Positions 15,286 through 22,654 of a stretch of 28,715 nt of DNA are shown one piece after another. How positions within the stretch are numbered: the stretch's first letter is position 1; the number at the start of each line of letters is the position of its first letter. Below the pieces are notes generated by a model. The model saw only the letters and a list, made by a program, of their open reading frames with translations, had not been told where the DNA came from and searched no databases. The position numbers and the translations under genes were made by a program. Origin of the DNA: JAKEGK01 sp036507695 (lineage in GTDB: Bacteria; Pseudomonadota; Gammaproteobacteria; SZUA-152); contig DATCIR010000087.1 in assembly GCA_036507695.1 (NCBI GenBank), forward strand, positions 1 to 28,715. Reading direction: 5' to 3'.

Positions 15286-15577
15286 TTGGGATCTTGCGAA
15301 GAATCCTTGAGTTATTTATTAAAGCCTCGTCAGAAAAATATGCGGGCGATCCAACCCAGAAAAAACTTTAACGCAAAGGCGCGAAGACGCAAAGCATTCA
15401 AACTATTACAATCCATGCAGCCATATCGTCAGGATACGCTATTGGACCGCCCTATCTGGAACCCAAAAAACAGTACGCTACAGTTTTTTGAAAATAATCC
15501 GGTTTCCTTTGCGGCTTCGCGCCTTGGCGTTGATTGCATTGTTACTGGACATTACCCTATACGGTTTTCCGCCAGAC
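15286..15577. other. Intergenic gap with an inverted pair of dispersed repeats, no gene seen
   Basis: With the tandem repeat before it, the gap between the CPBP start and the NYN gene end is 346 bp. A plus-strand ORF runs through it (15286-15645) but has no ribosome binding site and overlaps the NYN gene. The stretch is mostly an inverted repeat pair (15370-15394 and 15507-15531). Confidence 0.5.
15370..15531. repeat. Inverted pair of 25-bp GCAAAGGCG-type repeats
   Basis: The arm at 15370-15394 and the arm at 15507-15531 match in opposite orientation at 23 of 25 positions and enclose 112 bp. A third, more divergent copy is at 5503-5527. The arrangement looks like a small non-autonomous repeat element, but I see no target duplication. 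Confidence 0.6.
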
Positions 15578-16144
15578 TCACGCGTTCTTTAGCTGGCCGC
15601 CGGCTGGGTGAGGCTTTTTCACGTGCGTTTTACCGCCCTTTCTGATGCCTTTCTTGGGCGACAGCGTAAACCAGTCCTCTTCCTTGATCTCATGAAAGTA
15701 GTCCGCCTCTTCGATCAACAACTGTGAAGTAGTCTGACGGATGGCGGCGATCTCCACACGCACACCCTCCCCTTTAAGATGCCGCACCAATTCAATGTAA
15801 TCCGAGTCACCGGACATGATAATAATAGTATCCACCTTGCTGGAAAGTTGTGTCGCCTTGATCGTGAGTGGTATGTCGGCGCTTTTATGGCAAGGGCGCA
15901 CCGAACCGTGATAGTTGGTATGCAGGCGCTCGCCGAGTTTTTCAGATATCTGCTTGCCTTCGCGAAAATACACCAGGCGGTTAAGGCCGCGGTTATCCAA
16001 CAGCCGCGGAATCAAGGTATCAAAGTTGATCATGGTCTGCTTGTCATGGCAAAGATCATGGATACTGCGTTCAATATTATTGCCGTCAACCAGGATGGCT
16101 ACGGATTGGGTAATCAATACCTGAGGATCGGTACCTTCAGTCAT
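15578..16144 (-). CDS. NYN-domain (LabA/DUF88-like) putative ribonuclease
   Basis: The 188-residue cytoplasmic protein has a NYN domain, a PIN-like nuclease fold. The conserved acidic residues are present: D20 in I-L-V-D-G-N-N, D90 in K-S-A-D-I-P-L and D113/D115 in S-G-D-S-D-Y. The fold ends near residue 152, and a short basic tail (Lys, Gly, His, Pro) follows that could contact nucleic acid. Proteins of this type are predicted metal-dependent RNases; some act in RNA decay or regulation. It lies 90 bp downstream of the slipin gene on the same strand and may be transcribed with nfeD-slipin, but a functional link is not known to me. Confidence 0.85.
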   Translation of the reverse strand: MTEGTDPQVLITQSVAILVDGNNIERSIHDLCHDKQTMINFDTLIPRLLDNRGLNRLVYFREGKQISEKLGERLHTNYHGSVRPCHKSADIPLTIKATQLSSKVDTIIIMSGDSDYIELVRHLKGEGVRVEIAAIRQTTSQLLIEEADYFHEIKEEDWFTLSPKKGIRKGGKTHVKKPHPAGGQLKNA

Positions 16145-16234
16145 ATACGTTTATTCTCTGTGTTTAACAGCGACACATCATAGCGCACTCAGACACCGAT
16201 TAAAATTAGCCGTTATTAATATTTGCATGCTGTC

Positions 16235-16987
16235 TTACTTTTTCTCAAAGAACTGTTGAATCAGGTCCATCGGCATCGGAAACACAATCGTAGAGCTTTT
16301 TTCTCCGGCGATTTCCACCAGGGTTTGCATATAACGCAACTGCAAGGCCTCCCTTTGTTGCGTGAGAATCCGGGCGGCCTCCAGCAGTTTCTGCGCCGCC
16401 TGCATTTCGCCTTCAGCGTGGATGACTTTGGCGCGCCGCTCACGTTCCGCTTCCGCCTGTTTGGCAATCGCGCGCACCATTTTTTCATCCAGATCCACAT
16501 GTTTGATTTCCACGTTGGACACCTTGATTCCCCAGGCATCGGTCTGCTTGTCCAGGATGGCCTGAATATCCAGATTCAATTTTTCCCGTTCCGCCAGCAT
16601 ATCATCCAGTTCGTGCTGTCCCAGCACGGAACGCAGGGTGGTTTGCGCCAATTGGCTGGTCGCCATATAAAAGTTCTCCACCTGGATAATAGCCTTTTCG
16701 GGAGCCACGACGCGGAAATACAATACGGCGTTAACCTTTACCGATACATTGTCCCGGGAAATAACATCCTGGGCAGGCACATCCATTACCACCGTCCGCA
16801 AATCCACACGCACCATTTGCTGGATTACCGGGATAACAACAATTAAACCCGGGCCTTTCACTTTCCAGAACCGGCCGAGCAGGAAAATAACTCCGCGTTC
16901 ATATTCGCGCAAAATCTTGATCGCGCTCATCAACATACCGAGTATAATCGCAAGAATGACAAAACCCAGATAGGGTGCGGTTATCAT
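16235..16987 (-). CDS. Slipin, SPFH/band 7 (stomatin-like) membrane protein
   Basis: The 250-residue protein has one N-terminal membrane segment (about residues 5-25), then the SPFH domain beginning R-E-Y-E-R-G-V-I-F-L-L-G-R and including V-D-V-P-A-Q-D-V-I-S-R-D-N-V-type stomatin sequence, and a coiled coil (about 170-215) rich in Glu, Ala, Arg and Gln. Slipins form large membrane rings or scaffolds. The start ATG overlaps the nfeD stop (ATGA), the classic conserved slipin-NfeD pair, in which the NfeD protease can cut the slipin C-terminal region. The C-terminal hydrophobic stretch (I-V-F-P-M-P-M-D) that serves as a cleavage site in the archaeal pair is present in similar form. Confidence 0.93.
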   Translation of the reverse strand: MITAPYLGFVILAIILGMLMSAIKILREYERGVIFLLGRFWKVKGPGLIVVIPVIQQMVRVDLRTVVMDVPAQDVISRDNVSVKVNAVLYFRVVAPEKAIIQVENFYMATSQLAQTTLRSVLGQHELDDMLAEREKLNLDIQAILDKQTDAWGIKVSNVEIKHVDLDEKMVRAIAKQAEAERERRAKVIHAEGEMQAAQKLLEAARILTQQREALQLRYMQTLVEIAGEKSSTIVFPMPMDLIQQFFEKK

Positions 16988-18441
16988 GACTTTTCCTCCT
17001 TATCGGTTAACGGCTCGACCCATAACACCAGGCCATCCATTTTTAACACGCGCACCGGTTGGCCTTTTTTCAACGGCGTTTCAGTATGCGCACTCCAGTT
17101 TTCACCGTGCAAATGCACTACGCCTTCACGATCAAAATCCCTGACCACTTCCGCGCTTGCGCCAACCAGTTGTTCCTGTCCGCTGACTACCGGCCTGCGC
17201 CGTGCCTTGAGCGCCATCACCAGCACAACGGTAAACAGCCCGCTACTGACCAGCGCGAAGGTTCCGATCAATGGCAGCGATACCCCAAAACCGGGTACAT
17301 CGGTGTCCATCAAAATGATGGAGCCAATCACGAACGCTATCACGCCGCCAATACCCAGTGCGCCAAAACTCGGCATGAATGCTTCGGCAATCATTAATAC
17401 GATGCCGAGGATAATCAGGCCAAAACCGGCGTAATTGACCGGTAACACCTGAAACGCATACAACGCCAATAGCAGGCAGATGGCGCCCATGATTCCGGGC
17501 ACAAACGCGCCGGGGTTGGAGAATTCAAAGATCAATCCATAAATACCGATCAACATTAAAAGATAGGCCACATTGGGATCGGTCAGAATACTCAGCAACC
17601 GGCTGCGCCAGTCCGGTTCGATGTGTTCCAGCACCAGACCTTGGGTATCCAGTACGCGCTGTTGTCCGCCGATAGTCACCGTTCTTCCCTGCAGTTGTTT
17701 CAGCAGATCCGGCAAGTCGGCGGCGATAAAATCAATCACCTTCAGTTTCAACGCGTCCGTGGCTGACAAACTGGCCGCTTCGCGCACGGCCTGTTCGGCC
17801 CACTCCGCGTTTCGCCCGCGCAGTTCAGCCAGGCCCCGGATATAGGCCACGGCATCATTAGTGACTTTACGCTCCATAGTGGATTTGCTATCCGGTGCGG
17901 CGGGTTTTGGCTGCGCCGGCTTTCCATCTGTTGACGGCTTTTGCTCATGCTTAGCTGCAGGCTCTTTTCTTGTTGAGGGCTCGTTATTCCCGTCCGGATC
18001 ACCGCCGGGAAAACCTCCCCCGCCGATCTGTACCGGGGTGGCCGCGCCCAGGTTCGTCGCCGGCGCCATCGCGGCAATGTGGCTGGCGTACAGCATATAG
18101 GTGCCTGCACTGGCCGCCCGGGCGCCACTGGGTGACACATACATTACCACGGGAATTGAAGACGACAGGATGGCCTGGTTGATATCGCGCATGGAAGAAT
18201 CCAGGCCACCGGGCGTATCCAACTGAACGATAAATAACGCGGCCCGGCTATTAGTGGCATTTTGCAGTGCGCGCACAAAATAATCCTTGGTTGCCGGACC
18301 GATGGCGCCGACAATGGTGATAAACACGGCTTTATTGCCATTGGCCGGCGCCGGTTGTGATGTCAGCGCAGCAAACAGAATAGAACTTGACCAAACCAGG
18401 GCCACACTCAGTATTAAAACTCGGGATGCTATTTTCATCAT
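16984..18441 (-). CDS. NfeD family membrane serine protease, long form
   Basis: The protein has 485 residues. A signal peptide or first membrane segment comes first, then a ClpP-like protease domain (about 37-260), four to five membrane spans (about 290-410) and a C-terminal OB-fold NfeD domain (about 420-480). The catalytic dyad is S111 in A-A-S-A-G-T-Y and K192 in M-E-R-K. Between them sits a Pro/Gly/Lys-rich segment of about 50 residues (about 140-190) that looks disordered and is longer than in the archaeal prototype. It is the first gene of the nfeD-slipin operon. The start is either ATG 18441 or the adjacent ATG 18438; AAGG precedes both. The role is membrane protein quality control, by family. 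Confidence 0.92.
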   Translation of the reverse strand: MMKIASRVLILSVALVWSSSILFAALTSQPAPANGNKAVFITIVGAIGPATKDYFVRALQNATNSRAALFIVQLDTPGGLDSSMRDINQAILSSSIPVVMYVSPSGARAASAGTYMLYASHIAAMAPATNLGAATPVQIGGGGFPGGDPDGNNEPSTRKEPAAKHEQKPSTDGKPAQPKPAAPDSKSTMERKVTNDAVAYIRGLAELRGRNAEWAEQAVREAASLSATDALKLKVIDFIAADLPDLLKQLQGRTVTIGGQQRVLDTQGLVLEHIEPDWRSRLLSILTDPNVAYLLMLIGIYGLIFEFSNPGAFVPGIMGAICLLLALYAFQVLPVNYAGFGLIILGIVLMIAEAFMPSFGALGIGGVIAFVIGSIILMDTDVPGFGVSLPLIGTFALVSSGLFTVVLVMALKARRRPVVSGQEQLVGASAEVVRDFDREGVVHLHGENWSAHTETPLKKGQPVRVLKMDGLVLWVEPLTDKEEKS

Positions 18442-18487
18442 AACCTTATGGTCTTTTTGTTAGCGCCAAGCGTTTATGTAAAATATA

Positions 18488-18720
18488 GTAACTACTCACC
18501 CCGTGTGCAGCATAGGTTAAAGCGGTGCGGGTGTCTCCTGCCGGGGGCGTCTGCGGCCAGGGATGGCCGCAGTCGACGGATTCGCCGGGAGCGAATCCGG
18601 TCGCACACAGTGCGCCCGCAGGGTGTGGGCCAGGGATGGCCCACAACAACCTACAGGGACGTACTTGTGGCGTCCCCCGGCAGGAGACACCGGTGCCGCC
18701 GCCCACGGGTGAGTAGCTAC
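18488..18720. repeat. Nested palindromic repeat with several internal hairpins
   Basis: The outer arms 18488-18505 and 18702-18720 pair with one mismatch and one bulge (CTACTCACC core). The inner arms 18531-18547 and 18674-18690 pair perfectly over 17 bp (GTGTCTCCTGCCGGGGG). Inside are three hairpins: 18552-18571 and 18625-18644, which share the loop GGGA and GGCCA/TGGCC stems, and 18578-18598, with 8-bp arms. A CCTACAGGGACGTA segment follows at about 18650. ORFs on both strands through it are by-products of the symmetry. The same kind of unit recurs between genes in various gammaproteobacteria, as far as I recall, so it is probably a multi-copy element. Confidence 0.85.
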
Positions 18721-19088
18721 AAAATATAAACAATTTAAATCCCAAGTAATGAATCTATGTCATTTAAATCGCGAATAAGTGATATTTTTGTGGGCGTGTT
18801 CCGGCACACAGCGAACGGTTTTACAGTGGTTGCCGCCGTGGCGTGTGTAACCCATACAGGAATGGCTCTATAGTAACCGGTTCATGATGCTGGAAATAAC
18901 CCGCGTGCTGATACGATAGGAACAACAAGCGGCATAACGGGGGTGCTCAGTTCCGGAATTCAGAGAAACAAACTGGAACGGCAGACACGCGAACCACCGG
19001 GGCCGCAACTCGGCTCCGGTGGTGCGCGTGACTTGGTCAGGCGGGCTATTACAAACTTATTGCTCTATTGCGCATGCACTTCACATTC
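18721..19088. other. Intergenic gap of 368 bp ending in a terminator-like hairpin
   Basis: I see no gene between the palindromic repeat and the end of the subtilase gene. The first 60 bp are AT-rich (two ATTTAAAT boxes at about 18733 and 18763) and could hold the nfeD promoter or an element boundary. Confidence 0.5.
18988..19028 (-). terminator. Terminator-like hairpin after the subtilase gene
   Basis: The arms CGCGAACCACCGG and CCGGTGGTGCGCG pair with one mismatch around an internal stem-loop (GGCCG, CAACT, CGGCT). It lies about 60 bp past the subtilase stop in the direction of transcription. There is no strong T-run, so its efficiency is uncertain. Confidence 0.55.
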
Positions 19089-21533
19089 TCATACTTCGCA
19101 TTTCTGCGTTTTGCGATTATGAAATTGCCAGGTGACACGGCCTACTTCCATGCCATCATGCAGCTGGCGGATCGCGATGCGGTTGCCCGGCTGCACCTGC
19201 TGCTTTTTGTTACCTTCGATGACAAATTTTGCTTTAATGCGCGCGCTCTTGCTCAGCTTGACTCCAGGAACCTTTATGCTCGGCATGGTCGGCAAGCGAA
19301 GCTTGATGATGCCTTTTTTACGGTCGATCTTGTGTTCCAGGTTTTTGCCATTCATGAAAGGTTTGGCCATCATCAAGGGCAATTCCAACCACACTTTGAT
19401 TTCCCGGGGTATATGCTGCATGATTTCCAAGCCAAACAGGCGTGCGTGGTCCGGCGCGCCCGCGATTTGAAACGGCAGCGCAAAAGTGTCGCCAACACTG
19501 GGATCAAGATCCACCACATTAAAATTTCTCCACGTCACATTGTTCTGGTTGCGGATAAAATTGGTGAATCCGGTCCAGTCCGTGGCGGCCGGCAAGGGCG
19601 GCGCCGGATCGCCCGGATGGTCAAGAACGCCGACAAAACAATAGTGCCCGGTGGCCGGTATCTCCGCCGAGGACCAGGTGACGGGATTCGCCACTACCAA
19701 GGTATCGCCTTGCGGCACGTTGAGCGCCGGTGTTGTACCGATCAGATGCCACATATCCGGTGTCACTAGTGTTGAGACTTCACTCCAGTAAACGCTTGCA
19801 GAAACGTCATTAGCGTCCGAACCACCGCGGTTTTTCATGCGCACATAGATATAGTTATCCTGGCCGGCTTCCACTGCATAGCCCAGTGTATTGCTGTTTT
19901 CCGTACCACTGCCCTGGCCAAACGCGGCCTGGGGATCGGCTACCGTTACGGGACGCGCAATGATGTCCGGACTGGCGCTGATACCGCCAACCACCGGCAC
20001 AACACCCGAGTCACCGATGTTGTCCCGCACATAAATATCCGGCACTATTTGCAAGGTGTTGTTGATGATCGCCTGCAGATTCGGCATCACGCCAATATTG
20101 CCCGCGACACCGCCGCCTTGGAGCGTGCCCGTCGCCGGATCCGACAGCATGCCGCGCATTTGTGTCGGTGATATGCGAGTACCGGTGTTGGAGAAATGCA
20201 TGCCTTGCAGAATCAGCGCCGCGCCACTGATAATGGGCGATGCGCTACTCGTGCCACCGAATGTGTCCGTATAGCTGCTGTTATCGCCTGTGCCGGCATC
20301 CAGATCACCGTAACCACAACTGGTAACATTTTCACCCCAGGCAAAACAATCGATTCGCGTGCCATAGTTGGAAAACCAGGCGCGGTTATGCGGCAACGTT
20401 GATTGGCAGGCGCCGATCATGATCGCGCCGGAATCACGAAAGTCGGGGCTGGCGCGATTAAAAATAGTATCGCCAAACACATCCGTATAAGCGTCAAGAT
20501 CGGCGTTACCATTACCCGACGCCTCCACAACTAGCATACCATGGGCAACCGCCAGGCGAATCGCGTCAAAATCCGCGTCTTCGGTTTCGGTTGGAAGAAA
20601 GTTCCGCTGGATTTCCAGCAACAATACGTCGCCAACGGTCATACTCGGCAGCACCGCGAGTATGCCATCCGCGACATGGCCGGTGGTATTGGTAGCCGAA
20701 TCGTAGTGGCTAACCATGCGCACCGAGGCAAGCGAAGGCGCGATACCCACCACGCCAAGCGTATTGTCATCCGCCGCCACTTCACCCAGAACGGCTGCAC
20801 CATGATTACCTTGATAAACACCCACACCATCCCGGTTATCGCCATAAACCAGCGACGGTGTTTTGCTTACATAGTCTTCGTGACCTGTAAACCAACCTTG
20901 CTCCAGGTCCACAAATCCTATTCCGGCGCCTTCGCCATTCAACTGTGTCCACGCCCAACGGGCGTCAATGCCTTCGGGGGCCGCATCCAGATAATCCTGG
21001 GTTGCATTGTAAGGATCATCAGCCGCATTTACCAAAGGATCAGTCGCCGATAGTTCCAGGCTTGCCTTGTCAACTTCATAAAGACTATTGAGCCGCTTCA
21101 GGATCTCTTCAATTTTGTCTGATTTATTCCGCGCATCGATACGCCAATAAGATGTCAGGCTGCGCAAGGGAGGAAATTGCGATTTCGCGGCCTGTTTTTC
21201 CAGCGCCAAGACTTTATCGGGATCCATGCTTTTTATCAACGGTGTTGATATCGACAAATCATATTCATCAAGCACTTTCTCCAATCCATGCAAGCGTTGT
21301 TCCTTGGCCATTTCAGTCAGAGTTTTACATTTTTTTCCCGCCGGAGGCAGTTCGCTCGAAAGCCTGACAATGATCGCGCCGCTGTATTGCGGCGGCCGGC
21401 GTTTAACGAGTCTCTGGGTTTCGAGACTCTGCTGCTGGGCTGGCATGCCTTCCATATTTAAAATATTCATACCTGCAATATTTTCAGCGGCCAGCCGGTT
21501 GATTTGTTCTGGTGTGAGATGTTTTTCTTCCAT
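19089..21533 (-). CDS. S8 (subtilisin-like) serine peptidase, large
   Basis: The protein has 814 residues. ATG 21533 has AGGAG 7 nt upstream and is preferred to the frame's first start at 21620. The catalytic triad is complete: D209 in F-V-D, H244 in G-N-H-G, S429 in G-T-S-S-A-S-P, with oxyanion N341 in A-S-G-N-G-N. Residues 1-170 form a propeptide-like region (charged, Gln/Lys/Leu-rich); about 170-490 is the protease; about 490-690 has beta-rich repeats with Y-V-R-M-K-N-R-G, resembling CARDB-type domains; the last 120 residues end in a basic segment with K-V-P-G-V-K. I find no Sec or lipoprotein signal at the N terminus, so the export route is unclear. No partner gene adjoins it. Confidence 0.9.
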   Translation of the reverse strand: MEEKHLTPEQINRLAAENIAGMNILNMEGMPAQQQSLETQRLVKRRPPQYSGAIIVRLSSELPPAGKKCKTLTEMAKEQRLHGLEKVLDEYDLSISTPLIKSMDPDKVLALEKQAAKSQFPPLRSLTSYWRIDARNKSDKIEEILKRLNSLYEVDKASLELSATDPLVNAADDPYNATQDYLDAAPEGIDARWAWTQLNGEGAGIGFVDLEQGWFTGHEDYVSKTPSLVYGDNRDGVGVYQGNHGAAVLGEVAADDNTLGVVGIAPSLASVRMVSHYDSATNTTGHVADGILAVLPSMTVGDVLLLEIQRNFLPTETEDADFDAIRLAVAHGMLVVEASGNGNADLDAYTDVFGDTIFNRASPDFRDSGAIMIGACQSTLPHNRAWFSNYGTRIDCFAWGENVTSCGYGDLDAGTGDNSSYTDTFGGTSSASPIISGAALILQGMHFSNTGTRISPTQMRGMLSDPATGTLQGGGVAGNIGVMPNLQAIINNTLQIVPDIYVRDNIGDSGVVPVVGGISASPDIIARPVTVADPQAAFGQGSGTENSNTLGYAVEAGQDNYIYVRMKNRGGSDANDVSASVYWSEVSTLVTPDMWHLIGTTPALNVPQGDTLVVANPVTWSSAEIPATGHYCFVGVLDHPGDPAPPLPAATDWTGFTNFIRNQNNVTWRNFNVVDLDPSVGDTFALPFQIAGAPDHARLFGLEIMQHIPREIKVWLELPLMMAKPFMNGKNLEHKIDRKKGIIKLRLPTMPSIKVPGVKLSKSARIKAKFVIEGNKKQQVQPGNRIAIRQLHDGMEVGRVTWQFHNRKTQKCEV

Positions 21534-21729
21534 TGGGATTCTCCTGTACAGGAACATCGGCTTATGAATTAAGGAGGTACTTCGTTTCCTCCGGCGGTGG
21601 AAATCATTGATGGCGCCCATTGTCTTGGAGCCACCTTGGTTACAAAGGATGAATCAAGAACGTATGACTATGCAAAAAACTAATAAACCACAGAAATATG
21701 TAAATATGACGCTACAGCTTAGCGAACAT

Positions 21730-21762
21730 CTTAAGGAACACTTAAGGAACACTTAAGGAACA
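21730..21762. repeat. 11-bp unit, three perfect tandem copies
   Basis: CTTAAGGAACA occurs three times without interruption, about 200 bp upstream of the subtilase start. The unit length is one helical turn. No function is apparent. Confidence 0.9.
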
Positions 21763-21874
21763 ACAGAGGCGCTTACTTGGATACAGAACGTGGAAACAGA
21801 TCTTGGAAACATAACTCGCAAACAAAACCCTAGAAAGAGACGCCACCTGAGAAACCGCGACGGCGCCATTCAAC

Positions 21875-22078
21875 TTAACCAATCAGAATACCAGCATCGT
21901 TCAGTGGCACAGGAATTCCATTGTCATGCATGACGGCTACTATTGACGATAACTCTTCAACGCGCAATAACCAATAATCCTCAACCACTAATGCTTGAAA
22001 GAACCAAGCTTGAAAGAACCAAGCTTGAAGGCCCAGCGTTTGCGATACAAGCCAATCAACAATTTGTCTATTTTTCAT
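21875..22078 (-). CDS. Doubtful small ORF, ATGA-overlapped by the ORF upstream
   Basis: The frame codes for 67 residues, including the tandem-duplicated A-W-F-F-Q-A-W-F-F-Q, which comes from the 15-bp repeat. The repeat length is a multiple of three, so it keeps the frame. Its ATG overlaps the TGA of the ORF at 22075-22338. The second half (E-D-Y-W-L-L-R-V-E-E-L) looks protein-like, but I cannot assign a family. It may be the remnant of a gene or chance. Confidence 0.2.
   Translation of the reverse strand: MKNRQIVDWLVSQTLGLQAWFFQAWFFQALVVEDYWLLRVEELSSIVAVMHDNGIPVPLNDAGILIG
21993..22022. repeat. Perfect 15-bp tandem duplication
   Basis: GCTTGAAAGAACCAA is present twice, followed by a partial third copy (GCTTGAA, 22023-22029). 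Confidence 0.9.
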
Positions 22079-22338
22079 TGACCCATTGTTCGATTGGTAA
22101 AAACTGCCACGTCACATCCGGTTGTCAATAAGAAAATTCCGTATCTACTCTTTCTTAACCATCTCAAAGCTTTCATCAGATTTTCCAGATCGGTACAAAT
22201 CATAATCCGGCAATTTTTATCGCTCATTGCATCATTGATCCGGACACCTAATAACGAAAGACCTGTCAATATTAGCCACTCAATTTTATAAATCATGACA
22301 TTATGTCTTAAAGAAACTGTTTCAATGATCAAAGTCAT
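22075..22338 (-). CDS. Doubtful small ORF in the gene-poor gap
   Basis: The frame codes for 87 residues from an ATG without a recognisable ribosome binding site. An internal start (M-S-D-K-N-C-R, about residue 38) is possible. The C-terminal half contains T-D-L-E-N-L-M-K-A-L-R-W-L-R-K, helical and basic. I recognise no family. The only support is the ATGA overlap with the next ORF. Confidence 0.2.
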   Translation of the reverse strand: MTLIIETVSLRHNVMIYKIEWLILTGLSLLGVRINDAMSDKNCRIMICTDLENLMKALRWLRKSRYGIFLLTTGCDVAVFTNRTMGQ

Positions 22339-22654
22339 AGTCTGAACAAAATTAATTCGCTAATGAACCTTTCCTTATCACAATAAAGCATGGCCGATCT
22401 CTGATTTAGAATACCGCAAACAACGAGAATCGCTTTGATGACGAAGCCGTTGTAGTTTTTGTGGTTTTAACGACGCGAAGTAAGTGTAACTATTTGATAA
22501 TACACGTAATAAGCGATTTTATACCCGTCAGTTGGGTTGCAAAACATATCGTGCACAAGATGTAACAATCCGCGGCACTACGCGTCTTAAAGGTCAGGTA
22601 GCCGTTACTAACCCGATATTTCTCAAACCCGCAGTTAAAAGTTACAGGTAAGCC

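Larger units (their letters stand above)
21534..22654. other. Gene-poor gap of 1.1 kb with two tandem repeats and weak minus-strand ORFs
   Basis: This is the longest non-coding stretch. It is AT-rich compared with its surroundings. Two minus-strand ORFs overlap by ATGA (22075-22338, 87 codons; 21875-22078, 67 codons), but neither resembles a family I know and neither has a clear ribosome binding site. The stretch contains an 11-bp triple repeat (21730-21762) and a 15-bp duplication (21993-22022). It may be a decayed island or may hold an unrecognised RNA. Confidence 0.5.

Noticed and set aside
18448..18745. Overlapping ORFs on both strands
   Set aside because: They are a by-product of the nested palindrome, being open on both strands because of its symmetry, and their composition is repetitive.
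21730..22029. Possible CRISPR array
   Set aside because: The repeats are adjacent without spacers and the two repeat units differ.
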